A DNA stretch of 64,000 bases from an uncultured Raoultella sp. (GCA_900759445.1 CAAEVH010000030.1:25521-89520); one strand, 5' to 3'; positions 50,877 through 60,159 are shown, counted from the first letter of the stretch. Numbers and translations are program-made. Notes: generated by a model from the sequence alone, not told the origin.

Positions 50877-51848
50877 ATGCGGGTATTGATCGTAAAAACC
50901 TCGTCCATGGGCGACGTCCTGCATACGCTGCCCGCGCTGACCGATGCCGCGCAAGCTTTTCCCGGCATTCGCTTTGACTGGGTCGTCGAGGAAGGGTTCG
51001 CCCAGATCCCGTCCTGGCATGAAGCGGTGGATCGGGTGATTCCCGTCGCCATTCGCCGCTGGCGTAAAGCCTGGTTTTCGGCCCCCATCAGGGCCGAACG
51101 CAAGGCCTTTCGCGACGCCGTACGGGCACAGAAATATGACGCGATTATCGACGCCCAGGGTCTGGTCAAAAGCGCCGCGCTGGTCACCCGGCTGGCGCGC
51201 GGCGTGAAGCACGGTATGGACTGGCAAACCGCCCGCGAGCCGCTGGCCAGCCTGTTCTACAATCGCCGTCACCATATCGCGAAGCAGCAGCATGCCGTTG
51301 AGCGCACCCGCGAACTGTTCGCCAAAAGCCTGGGCTATGCCCGACCGGAAAGCCAAGGGGATTATGCCATCGCCCGCCACTTTACCCGCCCGGAAACCGC
51401 CACTGCTGTGCCGTACCTCGTCTTCCTGCATGCCACGACCCGCGATGACAAACACTGGCCAGAAAGCCACTGGCAGGCGCTTATCGCCCTGCTGGCCGAC
51501 AGCGGCCTGCAGATTAAGCTGCCGTGGGGCGCCCCGCATGAAGAAGCGCGGGCTAAACGGCTGGCGGAGGGTCACGACTTTGTCGACGTTCTGCCGCGCA
51601 TGAGCCTGGAACAGGTCGCTCAGGTTCTGGCGGGCGCCAGAGGCGTGGTTTCCGTTGATACCGGCCTGAGCCATCTGACCGCCGCGCTCGATAAACCCAA
51701 TTTTACGTTATATGGCCCCACCGACCCGGGGTTGATTGGCGGTTACGGTAAAAATCAGTATGTCGTACGTCCGGAAAGCGGCAACAGCACCGGGGATATT
51801 TCCGCCGCCCGCATCGCGCAGCTGCTGCAATCTCAGGGGCTGATTTAA
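50877..51848 (+). CDS. waaC: LPS heptosyltransferase I
   Basis: GT9 enzyme that places the first L,D-heptose on Kdo2-lipid A. It has 323 residues. The N-terminus is MRVLIVKTSSMGDVLHTLPA, with the donor-site motif SVDTGLSHLTAALDKPNFTLYGPTDP near residue 260. Its stop overlaps the start of the next gene by one base (TAATG). Confidence 0.97.
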   Translation: MRVLIVKTSSMGDVLHTLPALTDAAQAFPGIRFDWVVEEGFAQIPSWHEAVDRVIPVAIRRWRKAWFSAPIRAERKAFRDAVRAQKYDAIIDAQGLVKSAALVTRLARGVKHGMDWQTAREPLASLFYNRRHHIAKQQHAVERTRELFAKSLGYARPESQGDYAIARHFTRPETATAVPYLVFLHATTRDDKHWPESHWQALIALLADSGLQIKLPWGAPHEEARAKRLAEGHDFVDVLPRMSLEQVAQVLAGARGVVSVDTGLSHLTAALDKPNFTLYGPTDPGLIGGYGKNQYVVRPESGNSTGDISAARIAQLLQSQGLI

Positions 51849-52756
51849 TGGGTTCACTGTACAAGCAAATTTACCGCTACACGCACCCGCGTGCTTTTCG
51901 CCATAACGAAAATCTCTGGCCGTGGACGAAAATAACCCGTGAGGCAACCGGAGAAATTTGTTCACTGACTTACAAAAGTAAAGCGGTACCGCTGTGTCGC
52001 CTCAGTGAACTGAAAGATCGCTTTTCCGGGCCATTGTTGCTTACCGCAACCGGCCCATCGGTTAAAGACATTGATTTTTCTATCCTGCCTCCGACGATTC
52101 CGGTGATGGGAGTCAATGGCGCCTATTCCCTTGAAGGTAAAGTCAGTTTCACTTTATATCTGATTGTTGATATGGAGTTTTTCGATAGAAAACCTGACGT
52201 CATCGCATCTATTGTGGCTAATCCAAAGATTCTGTTTTTTACGACAGCCCACGGCATAGTTAAAATAATTGATCGGCTCGGCATAGAGAATATCCGCTGT
52301 CGCCTTGCGCTGATCGAAGATGCTTGCTACAAAATTTATCAACCCCGCATCGCCAGCCGCGATATCAAAAATACGTTCAGCCACTCTGATACGGTTTTAC
52401 TCCACGATCAGTCGAATGAAATTGGATTTTCTGTTGATATTCGCCACGGGATATTTGATGCCGGGACGGTAGCCTACTGGGCGTTGCAGATTATCGCCTG
52501 GCTGGGGTTTGATAAAGTGATCATCGCAGGTCTGGACATGAATAACTTTGAACAACCAAGATTTTATGAAAACAGCAGCAATATGCTGCCTTCTTATCTT
52601 GCCAACAAAGTGGATTCATTAATTTTCCCGGCGTTTGAGCTCGCCAGTAAGTATATGCGTAACGCGGGTATCGAAGTGACCAACGTATCAATAAACAGTG
52701 CGCTCCCCGCGCATATCTTCAATAAAGTCCCGCTTGCCCAATCAATAAAAAAGTGA
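51848..52756 (+). CDS. WaaZ-like core transferase (probable Kdo III transferase family)
   Basis: A 302-residue protein with no membrane segment. Spaced motifs LLTATGPSVKDIDF, VMGVNGAYSL, LIVDMEFF, DIRHGIFDAGTVAYWALQ, IIAGLDM and PRFYENSSNMLPS parallel those of E. coli WaaZ, which adds a third Kdo to the core. The general fold resembles DUF115/GT42 enzymes. Overall likeness is modest, so another core sugar transfer is possible. The gene is coupled to waaC by a 1-bp overlap, is AT-richer than waaC, and its stop codon lies inside the terminator stem. Confidence 0.6.
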   Translation: MGSLYKQIYRYTHPRAFRHNENLWPWTKITREATGEICSLTYKSKAVPLCRLSELKDRFSGPLLLTATGPSVKDIDFSILPPTIPVMGVNGAYSLEGKVSFTLYLIVDMEFFDRKPDVIASIVANPKILFFTTAHGIVKIIDRLGIENIRCRLALIEDACYKIYQPRIASRDIKNTFSHSDTVLLHDQSNEIGFSVDIRHGIFDAGTVAYWALQIIAWLGFDKVIIAGLDMNNFEQPRFYENSSNMLPSYLANKVDSLIFPAFELASKYMRNAGIEVTNVSINSALPAHIFNKVPLAQSIKK

Positions 52757-52775
52757 CCGTATAGGTCACTTTTTT
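52747..52775. terminator. bidirectional terminator between WaaZ-like gene and waaL
   Basis: A 12-bp perfect stem (AAAAAAGTGACC / GGTCACTTTTTT) with loop GTATA. A-run on one side and T-run on the other make it functional in both directions. It ends the hldD block and the leftward waaL block. The stop codon of the WaaZ-like gene is within the left arm. Confidence 0.9.
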
Positions 52776-52784
52776 ACTGTGTAG

Positions 52785-54008
52785 CTACCGAACCTGCTTT
52801 ATCCTGTGTATCCCGGTACAGATGATCAGACTGGTAATAAACATCACGATAAACCGGTCATGAATAAAAAGGGTATCGACGGAGCCAAAGAGAATAACCG
52901 GTGCACATAGAAATATAACGGCGCACGACAGTACTTTCTTTCTATAGACATAGAAAATCATCGCTGCATACAGCCCCAGTAAGATGACACCCGCAAACAC
53001 CCCTTGCAGGGACATCGTTTCAATCAGATCGTTATGCAAGTGATAGACCATATTACGGATCCCTTCCGGATTACCATGCTCTTTCTCCTGCATCAGCTGC
53101 GAAAGGATTTCATAACGTTGCTGTGAACTTACCCCGCCAGGATGGCGATATATTTCGTAGATACCCGTATGCCACATACTCAGCCTGGCGCCGAGTGAAG
53201 TGTTGTTATCGCTCTGATACTCTGAAAGCTCCGTCACGGCATCAACCGCGCGCGTTTTAATTGTCGGAAAGACAAACTCAATAATAACCAGCGAAGCAAG
53301 TAATGCTACCAGGCAGAGTACGATCATTTTTGACTTCGACATCATGCTGCTTTTCAGGAGGGCATAAATCAGAATCGCCGGATAAAAAAGCAGCACCGAA
53401 CGTGTCTGGGTTAAAAATATAACCCAAAAAGAGAAAACCAGAACTGCAAAAATTATCTGCTTGCGATAACGCATCTCTATACAGGCTAAAGCATAAAGCG
53501 TGATCATCGTATAAAACGCATACAGGTAGGCACTCAACGTTGCAGAGTTGCCAATTCTCAGACGGTCTTCCGAGATAAAAAAGTGAAAATGCAGGGCATA
53601 CAGCGTTAAATACGTAAAGCCCAGCAGCAGCAGATAATTAAAAAAACGCCCCTGACTTGGGGTAATCATCCTGAATATCGCCGAAACAAGCGGCACCACA
53701 ATAGCACCGACGATCAGATAGATACCTGTACGCCCGTAGCTAACATCTGCCATATAAATCTCCGCGGCATTCGCCGGAAACCGATATGTCCATAGCAGCT
53801 GCGAGCTGCCCATCAAAAACAGGAACAAGGCAATGACCGCATCTTCTTTTTTAAAGCGCAGATTTTTAATATTAAACGCGGCATAGCCTACAGATAGCAC
53901 AGCCGATAAATAAAAAAGGTTTCTGCCCATAGTTTTCTCAGGCGTCACCACTGCACAGGCTAATATTGCACTTAGCAATATTAGCAAAGGAAATTTTTCT
54001 TTAATCAT
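52785..54008 (-). CDS. waaL: O-antigen ligase WaaL
   Basis: Inner-membrane protein of 407 residues with about 10-12 hydrophobic segments and one large periplasmic loop (about residues 220-315). The loop has a conserved histidine in NMVYHLHNDLIETMSLQG. This is the layout of the Wzy/WaaL superfamily, and the setting in a waa cluster points to ligation of undecaprenyl-linked O polysaccharide to the lipid A-core. Ligases vary a lot in sequence, so the call uses topology and position. It follows the small transferase by 6 bp. The DNA is AT-rich. Confidence 0.87.
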   Translation of the reverse strand: MIKEKFPLLILLSAILACAVVTPEKTMGRNLFYLSAVLSVGYAAFNIKNLRFKKEDAVIALFLFLMGSSQLLWTYRFPANAAEIYMADVSYGRTGIYLIVGAIVVPLVSAIFRMITPSQGRFFNYLLLLGFTYLTLYALHFHFFISEDRLRIGNSATLSAYLYAFYTMITLYALACIEMRYRKQIIFAVLVFSFWVIFLTQTRSVLLFYPAILIYALLKSSMMSKSKMIVLCLVALLASLVIIEFVFPTIKTRAVDAVTELSEYQSDNNTSLGARLSMWHTGIYEIYRHPGGVSSQQRYEILSQLMQEKEHGNPEGIRNMVYHLHNDLIETMSLQGVFAGVILLGLYAAMIFYVYRKKVLSCAVIFLCAPVILFGSVDTLFIHDRFIVMFITSLIICTGIHRIKQVR

Positions 54009-54014
54009 CGGTGG

Positions 54015-54656
54015 TTAACTTTTCACAAATGGCGGAACCCATGCTTCACCACAGTCCCACGGTCTTGGCTTGCCATGGAAACACACGATACGCGTTCCTG
54101 GCGGCACAGAGCCATTCCCGGTTGCATGTTCATTTTTCTTCTTCGCAATGACATGTTTTTTATAGCTAACGATTTGCCCCGGCAAAATATCCTGCCAGAT
54201 GGCCGCCTGAGGATAAATCTTACTAATAAACTCCTGGTCACCGCCGCTTTGATAGCGCGACATAAACAGCTCAGGGTAACGTTTAAAAGCTTCCCAGACT
54301 TTATACTTCTCTTCATGCGGAATACGCATAATTGCTGAGTTTTTTGTTTTCTGTGGGAAGAAGAAGTCACTGAGCATAGTCAGCCTGGTATTTTGCAGAA
54401 TATCCGTAAGATCGCCCACGATGACAACATCTAAATCAATATAAAAAATATCTTCATTGACCTTTCCTGGATCAAATATTTCTATTTTTGACCACCAGCC
54501 AGGGAGATTCTCAGTCAGTTTAATCGTCTGAACGCCAGGAATGGTCAGGTCAGTGAAGCAAATTTTCTCGATATCATCCGGTAATTGCTTATACAACCAC
54601 TGAACATGCTCATGATTATAATCACCACCAGAACGCAATACCGTTACTATCTTCAT
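54015..54656 (-). CDS. small DXD glycosyltransferase of the LPS core cluster
   Basis: A 213-residue soluble protein. IDLDVVIVGDLTDIL carries a DXD metal/nucleotide-sugar motif like GT8 enzymes, and SGGDQEFISKIYP and IVCFHGKPRPWDCGEAW look like the acceptor-side and metal-binding ends (late histidine). It lacks the extra C-terminal region of classical WaaI/WaaJ enzymes. The start at 54656 has GAGG 7 bp upstream; the frame could extend to 54680. Between wabN and waaL on the same strand, it likely adds an outer-core sugar. The sugar is not known. Confidence 0.75.
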   Translation of the reverse strand: MKIVTVLRSGGDYNHEHVQWLYKQLPDDIEKICFTDLTIPGVQTIKLTENLPGWWSKIEIFDPGKVNEDIFYIDLDVVIVGDLTDILQNTRLTMLSDFFFPQKTKNSAIMRIPHEEKYKVWEAFKRYPELFMSRYQSGGDQEFISKIYPQAAIWQDILPGQIVSYKKHVIAKKKNEHATGNGSVPPGTRIVCFHGKPRPWDCGEAWVPPFVKS

Positions 54657-54749
54657 ACATGCCTCATAAAATGAAAACATACTGCACAGAAAAATCAGGA
54701 GACCAACATTTACGCGGCGCCAATATTACACCAGAAAACCCATGCGCCT

Positions 54750-55763
54750 CTATGCTAGAGGATTATTTTGTGTAAGATTTATCCGGAACTGGTAATACTC
54801 TGCCAACGTCATTCCCTTCACCTGCGGCGCCAGCCAGTTAAAAAATGCTTCCAGGTCGACATATAACTGCTCGATATCCTGTTTATTTTTAAATGTCGGG
54901 CTGCCGCCAGGCATATACTCAGAAGAGTGCAGCATATATTCGACGTAATCATTACCCTGAGTCAATGTCTGCTGCACCACTTTCTTCATGGTGTCGACAT
55001 TTCCTCCCATCGGGCGCAGCCAGTGAACGGAAGGCGAGCGCACTTTGCCGCGCAAGCGATCGTAGCCCTGCTTCACGCTGTTCATCCAGCCGGAGTGCTT
55101 ATACTGAATGCTCATCGGCACTTCCAGCAGCGAAGAGCGGCCTTCGCGACTGATATCGTTCTCATCAAGGAAATAGGCATGCTGCGGGAAACGACGGTAA
55201 TCGGTCCCACCGTCCCCCTGCGGGGCGCCTTTCGCCGTCTTCCAGTTGACCCGCGGCGTGACCGAGCAGTCAACCAGATAGCCATGCTCCACCAGCAGAC
55301 GGGCGTAGCGCTCATCAAACGCCCAGCGTCCGGCGCGATGGCTGACCATTTTCGTCTGGAAAGTGTCTTCCAGCAGATGCGTCATGTAAGCGACTTTTTC
55401 GCGCATCGCCGCATCGGAATATTCAATCAGATAGGGCTTATGACGCCAGTCGTCATCGGTCAACGGGTCCGTCGGCGGACTGTTCCAGGCGTGGAGGTGC
55501 ATGCCGATTTCCGCCGTCCCGCGGGCAATCACATCTTTGGCGAATTCGATATAAAAGGGATCAATCGCCATTTCATAGTTGGTCAAATAGACGGGTTTAA
55601 AACCATACTTTTCGCAAAGCTGCTGAAAACGCGGTAAATAGCGCGCATTCTCGGTGGTAATGCTGTCATGTTTTTGCCAGAGGTTATCGCCCTCTGTATC
55701 AATCGTGATGAGAAATGCGGGATTGTGCACGAAAACGTCCTCAGAGCATACGTATCGGGTCAT
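54750..55763 (-). CDS. wabN: core GlcNAc deacetylase WabN
   Basis: In Klebsiella, WabN removes the acetyl group from the GlcNAc placed by WabH, giving the GlcN of the core. The roughly 337-residue protein has NodB-type motifs: FLITIDTEGDNLW (metal/catalytic Asp near residue 20), EIGMHLHAWNSPP (His-x-His) and SHRAGRWAF. No signal peptide is seen. The ATG at 55763 begins MTRYVCSEDVF; in-frame TTG codons 5 and 9 codons earlier are alternatives, with GAGAGAAG just before the nearer one. It diverges from waaQ. Confidence 0.88.
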   Translation of the reverse strand: MTRYVCSEDVFVHNPAFLITIDTEGDNLWQKHDSITTENARYLPRFQQLCEKYGFKPVYLTNYEMAIDPFYIEFAKDVIARGTAEIGMHLHAWNSPPTDPLTDDDWRHKPYLIEYSDAAMREKVAYMTHLLEDTFQTKMVSHRAGRWAFDERYARLLVEHGYLVDCSVTPRVNWKTAKGAPQGDGGTDYRRFPQHAYFLDENDISREGRSSLLEVPMSIQYKHSGWMNSVKQGYDRLRGKVRSPSVHWLRPMGGNVDTMKKVVQQTLTQGNDYVEYMLHSSEYMPGGSPTFKNKQDIEQLYVDLEAFFNWLAPQVKGMTLAEYYQFRINLTQNNPLA

Positions 55764-55841
55764 GGTAGAGCAATACAACGCTTCTCTCAATCAGTCTGAT
55801 CCCCTAGAATCGGAAACCTGATATTGAATGAAGAACAGAGA

Positions 55842-56918
55842 ATGACGCCTGAAACCCGCACTTCCGGCCCTGTGACCCCGACGCGAATCCTGGTTATTAA
55901 GCTGCGCCATCATGGCGATATGCTGCTGATCACGCCGCTCATTCACGCCCTCAAACAGCAATATCCCGCGGCCAGCGTTGATGTTCTGCTTTATGAAGAA
56001 ACCCGGGATATGCTCGCCGCCAATCCTGATATCAACCAGATTTTCGCCATTGACCGGCGCTGGAAAAAACAGGGTACCGGCCACCAGCTCAAGATGGAGT
56101 GGCAGTTGATTCGCGCGCTGCGCCGGCAGCGCTACGATATGGTGCTCAATCTTGCCGATCAGTGGCCAAGCGCAATTATCACCAAACTGACCGGCGCGCC
56201 AACCCGTATCGGCTTTGACTTCCCGAAGCGTCGTCACCCGGCATGGCGTTTTTGTCATACCGCTCTCGCCGCAACGCAGCAGCATAACCAGCTGCACACC
56301 GTGCAGCAGAATCTGTCGATTCTGGCGCCGATTGGGCTGGATATTAATGACGCGCCGGCGAAAATGGGCTACAGCGAGCAGGACTGGGACGCCAGCCGTG
56401 CGCGGCTGCCGGAAGGATTTCAGGACAACTATATCGTCATTCAGCCGACCTCCCGCTGGTTCTTTAAGTGCTGGCGCGAAGAGCGGATGAGCACCCTGAT
56501 TAACGCTCTCTCTGACGCGGGCTATCCGGTCGTGCTGACCTCCGGTCCTGATATCAAAGAGAAGCAGATGATCGAAACCATTATGGCGGACTGCCCCAAT
56601 GCGCGTTTGCACTCCCTCGCCGGTCAGCTGACTCTACGCCAGCTGGCATCCGTCATCGACCATGGCCGCCTGTTTATCGGCGTCGACTCCGTACCGATGC
56701 ATATGGCCGCCGCGCTGGGTACGCCGCTGGTGGCGCTGTTCGGCCCCTCCAAGCTCACCTTCTGGCGTCCATGGCAGGCCAAAGGCGAGGTGATCTGGGC
56801 GGGGGATTTCGGCTCTATTCCCGACCCGGATGATATCGATACCGGCACAGACGAACGTTATCTCGATTTAATTCCCACCGACGCGGTTATCGCGGCGGCG
56901 AAAAAGGTACTGGCATGA
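55842..56918 (+). CDS. waaQ: LPS heptosyltransferase III
   Basis: GT9 transferase that adds heptose III to heptose II in the inner core. It has about 358 residues. The N-terminal motif is RILVIKLRHHGDMLLITPLI, and the donor-site motif is GVDSVPMHMAAALGTPLVALFGPS. The ATG at 55842 has GAACAGAG upstream; a TTG 18 bases earlier is in frame. It is the first gene of the rightward waaQ-wabG-wabH block and overlaps wabG by 4 bp. Confidence 0.93.
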   Translation: MTPETRTSGPVTPTRILVIKLRHHGDMLLITPLIHALKQQYPAASVDVLLYEETRDMLAANPDINQIFAIDRRWKKQGTGHQLKMEWQLIRALRRQRYDMVLNLADQWPSAIITKLTGAPTRIGFDFPKRRHPAWRFCHTALAATQQHNQLHTVQQNLSILAPIGLDINDAPAKMGYSEQDWDASRARLPEGFQDNYIVIQPTSRWFFKCWREERMSTLINALSDAGYPVVLTSGPDIKEKQMIETIMADCPNARLHSLAGQLTLRQLASVIDHGRLFIGVDSVPMHMAAALGTPLVALFGPSKLTFWRPWQAKGEVIWAGDFGSIPDPDDIDTGTDERYLDLIPTDAVIAAAKKVLA

Positions 56919-58042
56919 GCAAATTCAGGCTGGCCCTGGTGCGACAGAAATATCGCCCGGACGGCGGCGCGGAGCGCTTTGTCTCCCGCGCGCTGGAAGC
57001 CCTTGATAGCAGCAATCTTGAACTGAACGTCATTACTCGCGAATGGCAAGGGCCGGTGAAACCCGACTGGAATATTCATATCTGCAACCCGCGTAAGTGG
57101 GGGCGGATCAGCCGCGAACGCGGTTTTGCCGACGCCGCCCGCCAGCTGTGGCAGAGCGAACATTTCGATCTGGTGCAGAGCCATGAACGCATTCCCGGCT
57201 GCGACCTGTACCGCGCCGGAGACGGCGTACACCGCCGCTGGCTACAGCAGCGCTCGCGCATTTTGCCCGGCTGGAAAAGCCGCCTGCTGTTTGCCGACCG
57301 CTACCATCGCTATGTGATGCAGGCTGAGCGCGAAATGTACCAGGACTCGCACCTGCGCGGCGTCATCTGCAACGCGGAAATGATAAAACGCGAGATTATT
57401 GAAGACTTCGGCCTGCCGGCGGAGAAAATCCACGTTATCTATAACGCCATCGATAGCCAGCGTTTTCTGCCGCCTACGGAAGCGGCCTTTGTTGCGCTAC
57501 GTAACCAATGGAATCTGCCGCTCCAGGCAACCTGCCTGATCTACGTCGGCTCCGGCTTTGAGCGCAAGGGGCTGGATGCGGCGATCCGCGCCATCGCCCC
57601 CACCGATCGCTATCTGCTGGTCGTCGGTAAAGACAAAGATCAGCATCGCTATCAGGCGCTGGCGAAAACCCTCAACTGCGAGGAACGGGTCCGCTTTTTC
57701 GGCATGCAGTCGGAAACCCTGCCGTTCTATCAGATGGCCGACGGCCTGCTGCTGCCGACGCTGTACGATCCGTTCCCTAACGTTATTCTCGAAGCGATGG
57801 CCTGCGGCCTGCCGGTCATTACCACCACCGGCTGCGGCGGCGCGGAGTTTATCATTCAGGGCAGCAATGGCTATGTTTGCGATGCGCTGGATATCCCGGC
57901 GCTTCAGCAGGCGGTGATGGCGCTTCCTGCCCGCGCGTCAGGTTCTGCGGAAGGCCAACGCGCCCGCGAACGCATTATGACCTGCACCAGCGAACGACTC
58001 TCGACGCAGCTGCTCTCCCTCTATCAGGATCTGGTGAAATAA
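56915..58042 (+). CDS. wabG: core galacturonosyltransferase WabG
   Basis: GT4 enzyme that in Klebsiella adds GalA to heptose II, a step needed for the outer core and for capsule retention. It has 375 residues, starting MSKFRLALVRQKYRPDGGAE (GT-B N-terminal domain). The C-terminal donor domain shows YVGSGFERKGLDAAIRAIA and the E-X7-E type motif TLYDPFPNVILEAMACG. It starts within the waaQ stop (ATGA) and ends 2 bp before wabH, consistent with translational coupling. Confidence 0.93.
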   Translation: MSKFRLALVRQKYRPDGGAERFVSRALEALDSSNLELNVITREWQGPVKPDWNIHICNPRKWGRISRERGFADAARQLWQSEHFDLVQSHERIPGCDLYRAGDGVHRRWLQQRSRILPGWKSRLLFADRYHRYVMQAEREMYQDSHLRGVICNAEMIKREIIEDFGLPAEKIHVIYNAIDSQRFLPPTEAAFVALRNQWNLPLQATCLIYVGSGFERKGLDAAIRAIAPTDRYLLVVGKDKDQHRYQALAKTLNCEERVRFFGMQSETLPFYQMADGLLLPTLYDPFPNVILEAMACGLPVITTTGCGGAEFIIQGSNGYVCDALDIPALQQAVMALPARASGSAEGQRARERIMTCTSERLSTQLLSLYQDLVK

Positions 58043-58044
58043 CG

Positions 58045-59139
58045 ATGCGTATACTGTTTGTGATCGACGGCCTGCCCGGCGGCGGAGCGGAAAAGGTCGT
58101 GCTGACCCTGGCAGAGCGTTTTCTGCGCCAGGGCGAACGGGTCTCGCTGTTTTCCCTGCGCGACGTCTGTGATTATGCGCTGCCGGAAGGGCTGGATTAT
58201 CAGGTTGTGAGCGATCGCAGCCGGACACCCTGGCGCAAAATCACCGAACTTTCGCGCCGTGCCCGCCAGCTGGATGCAGCCATAGTCAACGCCGAGCAGC
58301 AGGGCGAATTCGATCTGGTGCTCTCCAACCTGCATAAAACCGATCGCATTGTCGCCCGCAGCCGGTCGCTGAAAAACCGGAACGTCTGGTTCTGCCTGCA
58401 TGGCGTCTTTTCCACATCCTATCTGGGCCATCGCAGCGGATTTGATCGCTGGATGAAGCAGCAGAAGATTAAGCGTGTCTATCAGGGGCGCAACATCATT
58501 ACCGTCTCCGATGCGGTAGGCCAAGATCTGGTCGAACAGTTCGCTATTCGCCCGGCACAGTTAAAAACTATTTATAACCCGTTCGACATTCCCGCTCTGC
58601 GCGCCGCCGCCGATGCCCCTGGCGAGCAGCCCGCGGGTGATTATATTATTCACGTCGGTCGGTTCCACCCGGGGAAACGCCACGATCGCCTGATCGAAGC
58701 CTATGCGCAAAGCGGAATCAGCGCGCCGCTGGTGCTGCTGGGTCAGGGTAAACCGGAGCAGGAACAGCGCCTGCGCCAGCTGGCACAGCAGCTACAGGTT
58801 GCCGATCGTGTCCTGTTTAAAGGCTTCCAGAAAAACCCGCTGCCGTGGATTAAGCATGCGCGGATGCTGGTGCTCAGCTCCGACAGCGAAGGCTTTGGTA
58901 ACGTGGTGGTTGAGGCTCTTCTGCTCAATACCCCGGTCGCCAGCACCCGCTGTCCTGGCGGGGTGACGGAAATTCTCACCGGCGAATTAGCCCGCGGTCT
59001 GGCCGATCTGAACAGCCCGGCGCTGGCCCGGACGATGCAAAGCATTTACCATAACCCACCCGCTATCGAACCTTCTGCACTGGAAAAATTCAGTGTGGAT
59101 ACGATTTGTCAGCAGTACCGTCAGTTGCGTCGCGGCTGA
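58045..59139 (+). CDS. wabH: core GlcNAc transferase WabH
   Basis: GT4 enzyme that transfers GlcNAc onto the GalA added by WabG; WabN later deacetylates it. It has 364 residues. The N-terminus MRILFVIDGLPGGGAEKVVL is a GT-B glycine-rich start, and the C-terminal domain has IIHVGRFHPGKRHDRLIEAY and SSDSEGFGNVVVEALLLNTP. The start at 58045 lies 2 bp after wabG. The open frame continues upstream into wabG but is not supported there. Confidence 0.9.
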   Translation: MRILFVIDGLPGGGAEKVVLTLAERFLRQGERVSLFSLRDVCDYALPEGLDYQVVSDRSRTPWRKITELSRRARQLDAAIVNAEQQGEFDLVLSNLHKTDRIVARSRSLKNRNVWFCLHGVFSTSYLGHRSGFDRWMKQQKIKRVYQGRNIITVSDAVGQDLVEQFAIRPAQLKTIYNPFDIPALRAAADAPGEQPAGDYIIHVGRFHPGKRHDRLIEAYAQSGISAPLVLLGQGKPEQEQRLRQLAQQLQVADRVLFKGFQKNPLPWIKHARMLVLSSDSEGFGNVVVEALLLNTPVASTRCPGGVTEILTGELARGLADLNSPALARTMQSIYHNPPAIEPSALEKFSVDTICQQYRQLRRG

Positions 59140-59169
59140 CGCCGCTATTTAACCAGGATCGAATGATTT

Positions 59170-60159
59170 ATGAGTCAAACGCCTTTACTGAGCATTGTGG
59201 CTGCCGTTTATAACGGCGAAAAATTCCTTGCGCAATTCTTTGAGTGCATTGAGCAACAGCAGCTGGAAAGCTATGAGCTGATCCTGGTCAACGACGGTTC
59301 GACGGACGGTAGCCTGGCGGTTATCGACGAATGGAAAGCACGCTTACCCCATATTATCGTGCTGGAACAGGAAAACCAGGGCGTCTCGGTTGCGCGTAAT
59401 ACCGGCCTGGCTGTGGCAAGCGGCAAGTACCTGGCCTTCCCGGATATTGACGATAAGCTTTATCCTGGAATGTACCGCACGCTGCTGGAGATGGCCGAAA
59501 AGGGCCGCCTTGATGTCGCCACCTGTAACGGCCGCTACGTTTACGAAACCCGAAAAGATATCCACCCGATTCTTCCACCGGACCGTCTGCCGTCGACCGG
59601 TATCCTGCCAGGCCACGTCTGGCTTAAACAGGCGTTGGATTCGCGCAAGTTCCTGCACGTGACCTGGCTGAACATCTATCGCCGCGAATTTATCATGCAG
59701 CACAAGTTCCACTTCGAGCCCGGATTACGTCATCAGGACATTCCATGGACCACCGAAGCGCTGCTGGCGGCTGAACGCGTGCAGTACACCAGCGAACAGT
59801 TCTACGATTACTATATTCACTCGGAATCGGTATCGCACAAACCGGACAACGACGACACGCTAATGCGCTCGGCGCGCCACTACATGAAAATTCTGGAGAT
59901 GCTGGAAGCCATCAACCAACGCTATCCTGATAAGGTGCGTCATATTTCCGCCTGCCGCTGGCAAATCGCCAAAGAGGGGCTGGGAATTATTCATACCTTT
60001 GATAGCATGAAAGATGAGTCAAAAAAGCATATTATCATTAAAGAATTCTTTGACCGCGGCATCTGGCGTCTGATCTGGAAAAATGCGCGTACCTTCCGTT
60101 TACGCTGGCGCCTTGGCCGACGCTACCTGCGCATTAAACGCTATCGCGACGCGGCCTGA
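59170..60159 (+). CDS. family 2 glycosyltransferase of the LPS core cluster
   Basis: A 329-residue GT2 enzyme: PLLSIVAAVYNGEKFLAQFF at the start, then LILVNDGSTDGSLAVIDEW, and the metal-binding FPDIDDKLYPGMYRTLL (a DXD-like DIDD). The C-terminal 80 residues are rich in Arg/Lys and aromatic residues, probably for membrane-surface binding. It lies 30 bp after wabH and 91 bp before waaA. By position it should add an outer-core sugar after WabH, but the sugar and linkage cannot be read from the sequence. I give no symbol. Confidence 0.82.
   Translation: MSQTPLLSIVAAVYNGEKFLAQFFECIEQQQLESYELILVNDGSTDGSLAVIDEWKARLPHIIVLEQENQGVSVARNTGLAVASGKYLAFPDIDDKLYPGMYRTLLEMAEKGRLDVATCNGRYVYETRKDIHPILPPDRLPSTGILPGHVWLKQALDSRKFLHVTWLNIYRREFIMQHKFHFEPGLRHQDIPWTTEALLAAERVQYTSEQFYDYYIHSESVSHKPDNDDTLMRSARHYMKILEMLEAINQRYPDKVRHISACRWQIAKEGLGIIHTFDSMKDESKKHIIIKEFFDRGIWRLIWKNARTFRLRWRLGRRYLRIKRYRDAA

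Noticed and set aside
57877..58044. N-terminal extension of wabH into wabG
   Set aside because: The ATG at 58045 gives the GT-B start motif at the right place; the upstream frame is a shadow of wabG.
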